This document shows positions 1 to 8,109 of a stretch of 64,000 nt of DNA, one piece after another (within the stretch, counting starts at the first letter, position 1; every line of letters starts with the position of its first letter). The stretch is from NCBI GenBank assembly GCA_014192425.1, contig BJHK01000005.1, positions 102,753 to 166,752 of the forward strand, written 5' to 3'. A program made the position numbers and the translations under genes. The notes beneath the pieces were generated by a model that saw only the letters and a program-made list of their open reading frames with translations, made no database searches and was not told the origin of the DNA. The stretch comes from Planctomycetia bacterium (GTDB lineage Bacteria > Planctomycetota > Planctomycetia > Pirellulales > UBA1268).

Positions 1-57
1 GGTGCCCGCATCCGCCCTGCGGGAAACTCCCGGCTGGCGGTCGCGACGCTGACGACG

Positions 58-1374
58 TCAGGCCGTCCTCACGACGCCGGGCTCTGGCACCCAGCCGTCG
101 GGGATGACCGCATCCTTCGGCACCACGGCGACGCCGTCGCGAACGGTGAACCGCGGGCAGTCGGCCGTGTCCGTCCAGCCATGATCGTTGGCGATCCGCA
201 CCCGGCTGCCGATGCGCACGTTCTTGTCGACGATCGCCCCCTCGATCACGGTCTCGTCGCCGATGCCCAGCGGCGGCAGGCCGCGGGCGGCGTCGTCGGC
301 GAGCCCGTCGATCGATTCATAGAAGTCGTTGCCGAGAATCACCGAGTTGCGGATCACCACGTTTCGGCCGATCCGGCAGCGCAGCCCGATGACGCTGTTC
401 TCGATCACCGCCCCGGCGCCGATCAGGCAGCCGTCGGAGACGAGGCTGTGCCGCACGGCCGCACCGTCGAGCCGCGACGGCGGGAGGAAGCGGCCGCGGG
501 AGTAGATCGGGGCCTCGGCCGAGGCGAACTCGAACGGCGGGGCCGCGCCGGCGAGGTCGAGATTGCACTGGTAGTAGGAGCGGATCGTGCCGATGTCCTC
601 CCAGTAGCCGTCGAACGGATGGAGCTGGACCTTCTTGGCGCGGATCGCCGTGGGAAAAACCTCGCGGCCGAAGTCCTGCGAGTCCGTCTTGGTAAGCAGG
701 TCGAGCAGGCAGTCGCGGTCGAAGAGATAGATCCCCATGCTGGCCATCAGCGACCGTCCCCGGGCGGCGATGCCGTGCCGCTCGATCCACTCGGGCGCCG
801 TCCGCACCATGTCGAGGTCCGCCGTGGTCTGCGGCTTCTCCAGGAAGCCGACGACGCGGCCATCGTCATCCATGCGCATGATGCCCAGCCCCGACGCCGC
901 CTCCTCGTGGACCGGGATGCCGGCGATGGTGACGTCGGCCCGCCGGTCGACGTGGGTGGCGAGCATGTCGGCGTAGTTCATCCGGTACAGCTGGTCGCCG
1001 GAGAGAATGAGCACGTGCTTGATGTCGGGCTGCTGCAGATAGCGGATGTTCTGCCGCACGGCGTCGGCCGTTCCCTGGTACCAGCCCGCGTTGTCGAGCG
1101 TCTGCTGGGCGGCGAGGATCTCGACGAACCCGCCGCTGAACGGGTCGAAGGTGTAGGTCCGGCGGATGTGCCGATGCAGGCTGACCGAGTTGAACTGCGT
1201 CAGCACGTAGATCCGCTGCACGCCGCTGTTGACGCAGTTGGACAGGGGCACGTCGATGATCCGGTACTTGCCGGCGAGCGGCACAGCCGGCTTGGACCGG
1301 TCGCGGGTCAACGGGTAGAGACGGGTGCCACGACCGCCCCCGAGAACCAGAGCCAGGACGCGCCGAACAGCCAT
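58..1374 (-). CDS. glgC: Glucose-1-phosphate adenylyltransferase
   Basis: Makes ADP-glucose from glucose-1-phosphate and ATP, the committed step of bacterial glycogen synthesis in the cytoplasm. The 438-residue protein has the nucleotidyltransferase signature GGGRGTRLYPLT at residues 12-23, followed by SKPAVPLAGKYRIIDVPLSN, the loop GDQLYRMNY and a left-handed beta-helix tail with hexapeptide-like repeats around residues 300-400. Length matches the family. It lies about 120 bases downstream of the tRNA nucleotidyltransferase gene on the same strand, with no glycogen synthase or branching enzyme nearby. The ATG at 1374 is the natural start because the nucleotide-binding motif begins ten residues in. 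Confidence 0.95.
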   Translation of the reverse strand: MAVRRVLALVLGGGRGTRLYPLTRDRSKPAVPLAGKYRIIDVPLSNCVNSGVQRIYVLTQFNSVSLHRHIRRTYTFDPFSGGFVEILAAQQTLDNAGWYQGTADAVRQNIRYLQQPDIKHVLILSGDQLYRMNYADMLATHVDRRADVTIAGIPVHEEAASGLGIMRMDDDGRVVGFLEKPQTTADLDMVRTAPEWIERHGIAARGRSLMASMGIYLFDRDCLLDLLTKTDSQDFGREVFPTAIRAKKVQLHPFDGYWEDIGTIRSYYQCNLDLAGAAPPFEFASAEAPIYSRGRFLPPSRLDGAAVRHSLVSDGCLIGAGAVIENSVIGLRCRIGRNVVIRNSVILGNDFYESIDGLADDAARGLPPLGIGDETVIEGAIVDKNVRIGSRVRIANDHGWTDTADCPRFTVRDGVAVVPKDAVIPDGWVPEPGVVRTA

Positions 1375-1497
1375 GGGGAAGAATCCTAGGGGGGGAGCCG
1401 CCTTGCCGGTGGGATGCTCATGCTACGGAACTGCCGCCGGACCGCCAAACCCCGCGGGCCGAGGAAGGCGGCTGACGAATGCCTGTCCGCCCCGCCG

Positions 1498-2757
1498 TCA
1501 GCCCGCCGCCGCGCGGGCGATCGCCAGCGCCTCATCGCGGCTGCTGATGCCCCCGTCGAGGTGCATCCGGCGCAGCCGCTTGAGCATGTCGCCAACGGCC
1601 GGCCCCCGGGCAATCCCCAGTCCCACGAGGTCGTCGCCCGACACCAGGGGAGGGGGATCGAGCTCGGCGCGGGGCCGGGCGAGCTGCGCCGTCAGCCAGG
1701 CGGCTGTCGTGGCCGAACCGAGCCCGCACGCCGCCCGGGCCCGGAGCGTGTCCGTGAGCCGGGGGGCCCGGGGATCTGCGAGCCAGGGCTGCACGGCCGA
1801 CCAGGGGCGAGCCTGCGCTGCGGCCGCGGACGGAGCCTCGAGGTCGGCGACGGCCGCCGCGAGCCAACCGGCGGCCTTGGCCTCGTGGTTGGAAAGCCGC
1901 AACCGGCCGGCCAGCCGCGGCAACACCGCGGCATCGCCCCCGGCGAGGATCGCCAGGGCGATCGGTAGATCGGGCTCGTCCACCGCGTCCAGAACGCGGG
2001 CTGCCTGGGTCATGGCCCCGCCCGGACCGGCCCCGGAGGCGAACTCCGGGAGGATCACCGCGGCCAGGCCGGTTTCCGCGAGCAGTTCCAGGGCCCGGCG
2101 GCGTCCGGGCCGGGAAACCATGCTCCGCAGTTCGGCGGCGATTCGCTCGGGACTGACCGTGGCAACGAGCCGGGCCATCCGCTCGATGGCGGCCCGCGTC
2201 TCGGTCTCGAGGACGAACCCGAAGAACGCCGCGAACCGGACGGCCCGCAGCATGCGCAGGTGATCCTCCCCGAATCGCAGCCCCGGCTGCCCGATCGCCC
2301 GGACGATGCCAGCCGTCAGATCGTCCCGGCCGCCGACGAAATCGTGGATCTCCCCCGACAATGGATCCAAAAACAGGCCGTTGATCGTAAAGTCACGCCG
2401 CAGGGCGTCCTCGCGGGCCGAGCAGAACGTCACGCCCGCTGGATGGCGGCCGTCGGTATAGGGTGCGTCGGCCCGGAACGTCGCCACCTCGACCTGCCCG
2501 GCCACCTTTGGCCCGAGCACGGTGATCACACCGAACGCGGCCCCCACGGCGAGCGTCCGGCGGCGTCCGAACAGGTCCCGGACCTCCTCCGGCCGGGCGG
2601 CCGTCGCGACGTCGTAATCGGCCGGCGTCCGCCCCAGCAGGTCATCCCTCACGCACCCCCCGGCCCAGTAGGTCTCGTGACCGGACCGCTGCAGGCGGTC
2701 GACGACCGCGACGGCGAAGTCACGGGCCCGGGCGGGGTCGGAAAAAGTGGTGGCCAT
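1498..2757 (-). CDS. CCA tRNA nucleotidyltransferase / poly(A) polymerase family protein
   Basis: Class II nucleotidyltransferase that adds or repairs the tRNA 3' CCA end, or possibly a poly(A) polymerase. Of 419 residues, the N-terminal head carries GGCVRD (33-38), the metal-binding pair in PADYDV (Asp47, Asp49), the strand motif RRDFTINGLFLDP near 119-131 and EDHLRMLRAVRFA, all typical of the family. The C-terminal half is helical and Ala-rich and has no HD phosphohydrolase motif. Motif inspection cannot separate CCA-adding enzymes from poly(A) polymerases here. Transcribed ahead of glgC; the 170-base gap before the divergent DUF1559 gene probably holds its promoter. Confidence 0.88.
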   Translation of the reverse strand: MATTFSDPARARDFAVAVVDRLQRSGHETYWAGGCVRDDLLGRTPADYDVATAARPEEVRDLFGRRRTLAVGAAFGVITVLGPKVAGQVEVATFRADAPYTDGRHPAGVTFCSAREDALRRDFTINGLFLDPLSGEIHDFVGGRDDLTAGIVRAIGQPGLRFGEDHLRMLRAVRFAAFFGFVLETETRAAIERMARLVATVSPERIAAELRSMVSRPGRRRALELLAETGLAAVILPEFASGAGPGGAMTQAARVLDAVDEPDLPIALAILAGGDAAVLPRLAGRLRLSNHEAKAAGWLAAAVADLEAPSAAAAQARPWSAVQPWLADPRAPRLTDTLRARAACGLGSATTAAWLTAQLARPRAELDPPPLVSGDDLVGLGIARGPAVGDMLKRLRRMHLDGGISSRDEALAIARAAAG

Positions 2758-2772
2758 GACGGAGGGGAACCG

Positions 2773-2802
2773 TTGACGGGCAGCCCGACAGACCGATACT
2801 AT
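2773..2802 (+). promoter_or_regulatory. Candidate sigma-70 promoter for the DUF1559 gene
   Basis: TTGACG (2773-2778) and TACTAT (2797-2802) are separated by 18 bases, close to the vegetative consensus and standing out against GC-rich surroundings. It points at the gene starting at 2927 and leaves a T-rich leader of about 118 bases. It overlaps the 5' region of the divergent nucleotidyltransferase gene. Read by eye only. Confidence 0.45.
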
Positions 2803-2926
2803 TCCATAAGACCTGGGGACGTCGATCGGGGCATCTTTTCATTTTTTCGATCTCCCGGCACGAGTCCCTTGGATTTGTTCATTTTTCATTTCTTCATCTC
2901 GTAGCCCGCAAGGGTGGAGGTCTTCC

Positions 2927-3913
2927 ATGCAAGCGTTTGCTGACAACTCGAAACGACGAGGGTTCACCCTCATCGAACTGCTCGTCGTGATCGCGATCAT
3001 CGCCGTGCTCATGGGCCTGGTGCTCTCCGGAGTGCAGGCGGCCCGCGAAACCGCCCGGCGAATCTCCTGCGGTAACAATTTGAAGCAGATCGGCACAGCG
3101 ATCCAGTTGTTCGGCGACTCCAATCAGAGGAACGGCGACTCGTATTTTCCGGCGATTGCCAGCGTTACCACGACTGGGAGCAGCAATGGACAAATCGGAT
3201 TCAGCTGGCTGGCCCAATCGCTGGACTACCTCGAACAGAAGCCTCTGGCAGCCGCTCTTATCGGAGCGACCGGTCAGAGGATCAGTTCCGGAACGGTTGG
3301 AACCAGCGGCGCGAATGCAACCGGCGCGAAGCTTGCCTTCGCCCTGTGCCCGAGCTACGGCGGACAACTGCCGACTACCCAGACCGACTGGATCAGCAAC
3401 TACCGGGCGAACGCGGGCGTGCACGCGAGTGGCACCTATTCGGACACGCCGAGCGCTACGACCGGGCCCGGCGGCCTCGCGTTCCGGCAGCTCAAGACCG
3501 GTGACTACACCGACGGGTTAAGCAATACGGTCTGGGTTTCGGAAAGCCGTCAGCAACCCGTGTCCGGCTCTGCTTCCCCTTGCCGCTGGGCCTACGGTGA
3601 GCTGTGGCACATGGCGGCCACGAGCGGCACGTTGACCAACAGCCTCTGGGCTGGCAGCGGCAACCTGCTGACGCGGATGACCGGAACGTTCAACGATACG
3701 AACCAACCGGCTGACTTCTTGATTTCGAATGCCACCAACAGCCTCACGAACAGCGTCTCGCTCAAGTGGGGGCCGTCGTCCTACCACAGCGGCCGCCTCA
3801 TCATGCACGTGTTTGGTGACGGTCGCACGGCGCCGATTTCCGCCGACGTCGATCCCGGCACCTACAACGCCCTCAACACGCGAGCCAGCGCCGACATCGT
3901 CGGTGAGTATTGA
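2927..3913 (+). CDS. DUF1559 family secreted protein with prepilin-type N-terminus
   Basis: One of the large planctomycete family with a type IV pilin-like leader; the function is unknown. Of 328 residues, the leader [15 protein letters not shown] places a prepilin cleavage site after Gly12 with the conserved Glu at +5, followed by a single hydrophobic helix. The family motif CGNNLKQIG follows at about residue 50. Near the C-terminus the H-x9-DG motif appears as His-Ser-Gly...Asp-Gly, with ten rather than nine intervening residues. The start is backed by a GGAGG Shine-Dalgarno about ten bases upstream. The unit looks monocistronic: promoter at 2773 and a strong terminator at 3953. Confidence 0.9.
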   Translation: MQAFADNSKRRGFTLIELLVVIAIIAVLMGLVLSGVQAARETARRISCGNNLKQIGTAIQLFGDSNQRNGDSYFPAIASVTTTGSSNGQIGFSWLAQSLDYLEQKPLAAALIGATGQRISSGTVGTSGANATGAKLAFALCPSYGGQLPTTQTDWISNYRANAGVHASGTYSDTPSATTGPGGLAFRQLKTGDYTDGLSNTVWVSESRQQPVSGSASPCRWAYGELWHMAATSGTLTNSLWAGSGNLLTRMTGTFNDTNQPADFLISNATNSLTNSVSLKWGPSSYHSGRLIMHVFGDGRTAPISADVDPGTYNALNTRASADIVGEY

Positions 3914-3952
3914 TGCCGGGCCGGCCACGAGCCGGCTGCGGTGAAATCAGGG

Positions 3953-3987
3953 GGCGGCCGGCGATCGACTCGCCGGCCGCCTTTTTT
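3953..3987 (+). terminator. Rho-independent terminator after the DUF1559 gene
   Basis: A perfect 12-bp stem (3953-3964 paired with 3970-3981, loop of five bases) is followed immediately by six T residues. It lies 40 bases after the stop of the DUF1559 gene and 37 bases before the rhodanese start, so the two genes are probably separate units. Confidence 0.85.
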
Positions 3988-4023
3988 GATCCTCGCTCGT
4001 TGTCCCTCCAGCGGAGACCGACC

Positions 4024-4380
4024 ATGCCCGATACCGACGCATCCCCGCCGCTCGAGATCCCGGCGGCCGACGCGGCCCGACTGCTCCGTCAGCCGACCGC
4101 CGTTGGCAGCCCGCTCCTCCTCGACTGCCGGACGCCCGAGGAACACGCCACCGCGCGGATCGCCGGGGCGCTGCTCATCCCGATGCAGGAACTGACCGAC
4201 CGGCTCGCCGAACTGGAGGCCTTCCGGCAGGCGACGGTCGTCGTCCACTGCCACCACGGGATGCGGAGCCTGAAGGTGGCCCGCTGGCTGCGCGACCAGG
4301 GGTTTTCGCGGGCCGTCAGCATGCAGGGGGGCATCGAGGCCTGGAGCATGGAGATCGACCCCTCCGTGCCCCGCTACTGA
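4024..4380 (+). CDS. Rhodanese-like domain protein
   Basis: Small single-domain sulfurtransferase-type protein of 118 residues. The N-terminal region has LLLDCRTPEEHATARIAGAL (residues 31-50), the usual rhodanese entry motif. The active-site loop is CHHGMRS, with Cys76 as predicted persulfide carrier, followed by the Gly-Gly-Ile-Glu-Ala-Trp end motif. It resembles GlpE/PspE-type or ThiF/MoeB-associated rhodaneses; the physiological acceptor cannot be inferred. I chose the ATG at 4024 because the reading frame upstream overlaps the DUF1559 terminator and has no domain content. Confidence 0.88.
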   Translation: MPDTDASPPLEIPAADAARLLRQPTAVGSPLLLDCRTPEEHATARIAGALLIPMQELTDRLAELEAFRQATVVVHCHHGMRSLKVARWLRDQGFSRAVSMQGGIEAWSMEIDPSVPRY

Positions 4381-4408
4381 ACTGGATTTTCGTCCCCGGC
4401 GAGCGGCT

Positions 4409-4417
4409 GGTATCCTC
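4409..4417 (+). promoter_or_regulatory. Candidate extended -10 element upstream of the oxidoreductase operon
   Basis: TG-G-TATCCT at 4409-4417 resembles an extended -10 box. No convincing -35 hexamer is visible 17 bases upstream. It lies about 85 bases before the start at 4501, which has a clear GAGGAG ribosome-binding site. Confidence 0.3.
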
Positions 4418-4500
4418 TTCCCGTGGCGGCCACCCGCGCCAATGCGGGGTGAGTCTCGGCCGCAGCCCCCTTCTGGAACCGTCCTCACGAGGAGCACCCG

Positions 4501-5826
4501 ATGAGCGATTCGAACGTTCGTGCCGGCATTTCGCGCCGGGAGGCGATCAGGGCCACGAGCCTCGCCGGGGCGGCTCTCGCCGGCATGCGCGGCGTGCACG
4601 GCCAGACCGGTTCGTCCGACGTGATCCGCGTCGGTGCCATCGGCGTCGGCGGCCGGGGCCGCGGCGCCCTCGTGCAGGCCCTGTCGGTGCCGGGCTCGGC
4701 CACGAAACTCACGGCCCTGGCCGACATCAGGTCCGACAACATCACCCGCACGCTCCAGGCGGTCGAGCAGCTCGACAAGTCCAAGATCGACTGCCCTGCG
4801 GATCGCCGCTACGAGGGATTCGACGGCTACCAGCAGGTGCTGGAGCACTGCGATCTCGTCGTCATCGCGGCCCCGCCCGCTTTCCGTCCCGCCCACTTCG
4901 CTGCGGCCGTCAAGGCCGGCAAGCACGTGTTCATGGAGAAGCCGATCAGCATCGACGCCGCCGGCACGCGGGTCTGCCTGGCGGCAGCCAAGGTGGCCGA
5001 CGAGAAGAAACTCAAGGTGGTCGTCGGCCTGCAGCGGCACTACGAGGAGCGGTACCGACAGACGCTGGCCCGCGTTCGTGAAGGCCTCGCCGGGGACCTC
5101 GTCAGCGGCCAGGTCTACTGGAACGGCGACCGGCCGTGGTGGAAGGCCCGCAAGCCCGGCCAGACCGAGCTCCAGTACCAGATCCACAACTGGGGCCACT
5201 TCCTCTGGCTGTGCGGCGACCACATCGTCGAGCAGCACGTCCACAACATCGACGTCGCCAACTGGTTTCTGGGCATGCTGCCCATCGACGCCTACGGGCT
5301 GGGCGGGCTGCAAAACCGCGATCCCTCCAAGCCGACGCAGATCTACGACCACCACGCGGTCACATTCTCCTACCCCGGTGGCGTGAAGATCGTCAGCGAA
5401 TGCCGGCAGTTTCCCGGCGGCGAGGGCAAGGTGACGGAGGAATTCCAGGGCACCAAGGGCATCGTCCGCATCGGTGAGATCACCGACTACAAGGGGAACG
5501 TGCTCTGGAAGTACGACGGGCCGAAGCGCGATCCCTACCAAGTCGAGCACGACGAACTGCAGGCCGCGATCCGCAACGACACGCCGCTCAACAACGCCCA
5601 CTACGGGGCGACGTCGAGCTTCACGGCCGTGCTCGGCCGCTACGCCAGCTACAGCGGCAGGCGGGTGGAGTACGACAAAGTCATCACCCTCGACGACGAC
5701 CTCGTCCCCGGCAACCTGTCCTGGGAGACGACCGCCCCCGTGCAGCCGGAAGAGAACGGCCAGTACCCGATCGTCATGCCCGGCTCCTTCAAGATGCCCC
5801 AGGCGATCAAGCAGCCCGTCTCATGA
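4501..5826 (+). CDS. Tat-exported Gfo/Idh/MocA family oxidoreductase
   Basis: NAD(P)-dependent sugar or polyol dehydrogenase-type protein of 441 residues. The N-terminus has a twin-arginine motif, SRREAIRATSLAGAALAG (residues 11-28), as is usual for this family in planctomycetes, predicting folded export. A Rossmann start (IRVGAIGVGGRGRGA) follows, then the EKPISID motif that carries the family's catalytic Lys, and HNIDVANW in the C-terminal domain. The substrate is unknown. A GAGGAG Shine-Dalgarno sits just before ATG 4501. The last codon overlaps the ald start (ATGA), so the two genes are translationally coupled. Confidence 0.92.
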   Translation: MSDSNVRAGISRREAIRATSLAGAALAGMRGVHGQTGSSDVIRVGAIGVGGRGRGALVQALSVPGSATKLTALADIRSDNITRTLQAVEQLDKSKIDCPADRRYEGFDGYQQVLEHCDLVVIAAPPAFRPAHFAAAVKAGKHVFMEKPISIDAAGTRVCLAAAKVADEKKLKVVVGLQRHYEERYRQTLARVREGLAGDLVSGQVYWNGDRPWWKARKPGQTELQYQIHNWGHFLWLCGDHIVEQHVHNIDVANWFLGMLPIDAYGLGGLQNRDPSKPTQIYDHHAVTFSYPGGVKIVSECRQFPGGEGKVTEEFQGTKGIVRIGEITDYKGNVLWKYDGPKRDPYQVEHDELQAAIRNDTPLNNAHYGATSSFTAVLGRYASYSGRRVEYDKVITLDDDLVPGNLSWETTAPVQPEENGQYPIVMPGSFKMPQAIKQPVS

Positions 5827-6929
5827 TCATCGGCATCCCCCGGGAGACCAAGCGGGACGAGTACCGCGTGTCCCTCCTGCCTGTCGGGTCCGAGGAACTC
5901 GTCCGCGCGGGGCATGTCGTGCTCGTCGAGCGCGGAGCCGGGGCCGGATCGGGACTCGGCGATGAGCTCTATGCCGGCTGCGGCGCCACGCTCGTCGACA
6001 CGGCCGCCGAGGTCTTCGCCCGGGCCGATCTGGTCGTCAAGGTGAAAGAGCCGCAGCCGCCGGAACTGAAACTCATCCGGCCCGGCCAGGCGGTGTTCAC
6101 CTACTTCCACTTCGCCGCCGACCGGGGCCTGACCGAGGGCTTCCTGGCGACGGGGGCGACCGCCATCGCCTATGAGACGCTGCGGGACGACCGCGGCCGG
6201 CTCCCCCTGCTCGTGCCGATGAGCGAGGTGGCGGGGCGGATGAGCATCCAGGAGGGAGCGAAATATCTCGAAAAGCCGCAGATGGGCCGCGGCATCCTCC
6301 TCGGCGGCGTCCCGGGCGTAGCCCCGGCGCACGTCACCGTGCTCGGTGCCGGCACAGTCGGTGCCAACGCCGCCAAGGTGGCGGCCGGCTTCGGTGCCAA
6401 CGTCGGCCTCCTCGACACGAACCTGGAGCGGCTCCGCTACCTCGACGACGTCACGCCGCCGAACATCGACTGCCTGTTCTCCGACCGGCACACGATCCGC
6501 GACCAGATCCGCCGCGCCGATCTCGTCATCGGCAGCGTGCTTATTCCGGGGGCACGCGCGCCGCACCTCATCGAGCGCGAGGATCTGGCCCTGATGAAGC
6601 CGGGGGCCGTGATCATCGACGTGGCGATCGACCAGGGGGGCTGCGTGGCCACGAGCCGGCCGACGACGCATGCCGCCCCGACGTTCGTCGTGGACGACGT
6701 GGTGCACTACTGCGTCACGAACATGCCGGGGGCCGTCGGCCGGACGAGCACCTACGCCCTGTGCAACGCCACGCTTCCCTACGTCCTCGACCTGGCAACG
6801 CGGGGCGTCGATGCGGCACTGGCCGCCAGCCCGGCGATCCGCTCCGCGATCAACGCGTACCGCGGCGAACTCGTCCACCCGGCGGTGGCCGCGGCCTTCG
6901 GGCTCCCCTGCCGCCCCCTTCCCGCCTGA
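5823..6929 (+). CDS. ald: Alanine dehydrogenase
   Basis: NAD-dependent interconversion of L-alanine with pyruvate and ammonia. The 368-residue length is typical. Visible features are the N-terminal GIPRETKRDEYRVSL, the substrate-site segment VVKVKEPQ, the family signature around EVAGRMSIQEGAKYL, the NAD fold VLGAGTVGANAAKVAAGFGA and the C-terminal NMPGAVGRTSTYALCNATLP. It overlaps the preceding oxidoreductase by four bases (ATGA) and is followed 33 bases later by mtnA, suggesting one transcript. Nothing is unusual in the catalytic regions. Confidence 0.95.
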   Translation: MIIGIPRETKRDEYRVSLLPVGSEELVRAGHVVLVERGAGAGSGLGDELYAGCGATLVDTAAEVFARADLVVKVKEPQPPELKLIRPGQAVFTYFHFAADRGLTEGFLATGATAIAYETLRDDRGRLPLLVPMSEVAGRMSIQEGAKYLEKPQMGRGILLGGVPGVAPAHVTVLGAGTVGANAAKVAAGFGANVGLLDTNLERLRYLDDVTPPNIDCLFSDRHTIRDQIRRADLVIGSVLIPGARAPHLIEREDLALMKPGAVIIDVAIDQGGCVATSRPTTHAAPTFVVDDVVHYCVTNMPGAVGRTSTYALCNATLPYVLDLATRGVDAALAASPAIRSAINAYRGELVHPAVAAAFGLPCRPLPA

Positions 6930-6962
6930 CGGGCCCTGCCACCCACCGGATACCGCGCTCCC

Positions 6963-8027
6963 ATGCCATCGGCCCCCCCCGTTGCCGTGCGCTGGACCGA
7001 CGGCGCCACCGGTCACCTCGAGCTTCTCGACCAGACGCTGCTGCCGGGGCGGATCGTCTGGCTTCCCTGCCGCGACGTCGAGACCGTGGTAGAGGCGATC
7101 CAGAGCCTGCGGGTGCGCGGGGCTCCCGCCATCGGCATCGCCGGAGCCTACGGATTGGTCATCGCGGCCGGCGAGGCCGTGCGCGCCGGCCTCGGGCCGG
7201 CCGCCACCCGGGAGCATCTGCGTGTGCGGGCCGCGCGGCTCGCCGCGGCCCGGCCGACGGCCGTCAATCTTCGCTGGGCGGTGGAACGGACGGCGGCGGT
7301 GCTGGAACGCTGTCCGCCCGACGCGGGTCCGCTCCCGCTGGCAGAAGCATTGCTGGCGGAGGCCCGGGCGATCCACGAGGAGGATGCCCGGCTGTGTGCC
7401 GCGATCGGCCGTCACGGCGCCGCGCTCCTGGCCGACGGCGGCGTGCTCACGCACTGCAACACCGGCGGCCTGGCGACGGGGGGCGACGGCACGGCGCTGG
7501 CGGTGATCACGACCGCCTGGGAGCAGGGGCGGCGGCTCGAGGTCTTCGCCGACGAGACACGGCCGCTGTTCCAGGGGGCGCGGCTCACGGCCTGGGAGCT
7601 CGTGCAGCGTGGCATCCCGGTGACGGTCCTCGTCGATGCCGCCGCCGGGCAGCTCCTGCGCAGCGGCCGGGTGAACGCGTGCATCGTCGGTGCCGACCGG
7701 ATCACGGCCCGCGGTGACGTCGCCAACAAGATCGGCACCTACCCGCTGGCGATCCTCGCCCGCGCCCACGGCGTGCCCTTCTACGTCGCCGCGCCGTCGA
7801 GCACCTTCGACTTGTCGCTCGACGACGGCGCCGACATCCCCATCGAGGAGCGTGGGGCGGCCGAGGTCCTCCGGCCGCTGGGCGTGCCGGCCGCCCCGGA
7901 GGGCGCCCGGGCCTACAACCCCGCCTTCGACGTCACGCCCGCGCATCTCGTCAGCGGCATCGTCACGGAGCGCGGCGTGATCAGCCCGGTGACCCCGGAG
8001 CGGATCCGCGCGATGCTCGACGGGTGA
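6963..8027 (+). CDS. mtnA: S-methyl-5-thioribose-1-phosphate isomerase
   Basis: Isomerises methylthioribose-1-phosphate to methylthioribulose-1-phosphate in the methionine salvage pathway. Of 354 residues, the hallmarks are RVRGAPAIGIAGAYGL, LTHCNTGGLATGGDGTAL with the catalytic Cys, and GADRITARGDVANKIGTY with the catalytic Asp. It belongs to the eIF-2B alpha/beta/delta superfamily, but these active-site motifs fix it as MtnA. No other salvage genes are in the window. A palindromic repeat lies between its stop and der, nine bases downstream. Confidence 0.95.
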   Translation: MPSAPPVAVRWTDGATGHLELLDQTLLPGRIVWLPCRDVETVVEAIQSLRVRGAPAIGIAGAYGLVIAAGEAVRAGLGPAATREHLRVRAARLAAARPTAVNLRWAVERTAAVLERCPPDAGPLPLAEALLAEARAIHEEDARLCAAIGRHGAALLADGGVLTHCNTGGLATGGDGTALAVITTAWEQGRRLEVFADETRPLFQGARLTAWELVQRGIPVTVLVDAAAGQLLRSGRVNACIVGADRITARGDVANKIGTYPLAILARAHGVPFYVAAPSSTFDLSLDDGADIPIEERGAAEVLRPLGVPAAPEGARAYNPAFDVTPAHLVSGIVTERGVISPVTPERIRAMLDG

Positions 8028-8035
8028 GCCGAATC

Positions 8036-8078
8036 GGGGACGGGAGCGGATTTCCAAGGGAAATCCGCTCCCGTCCCC
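8036..8078. repeat. Palindromic intergenic repeat, family A, copy 1
   Basis: A perfect 20-bp inverted repeat with a three-base centre (8036-8055 and 8059-8078), arms beginning GGGGACGGGAGCGGATTTCC. It lies in the 82-base gap between mtnA and der, nine bases after the mtnA stop. The same core recurs at 17950-17994. Size and structure resemble REP-type elements, though no T-run follows. Confidence 0.85.
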
Positions 8079-8109
8079 AATTTCCCACGTAGACTGCTGG
8101 CATACCGCA

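Noticed and set aside
3862-5601. A 579-codon minus-strand frame opposite the rhodanese and oxidoreductase genes
   Set aside because: No recognisable motif; the plus-strand genes there have clear signatures and ribosome-binding sites.
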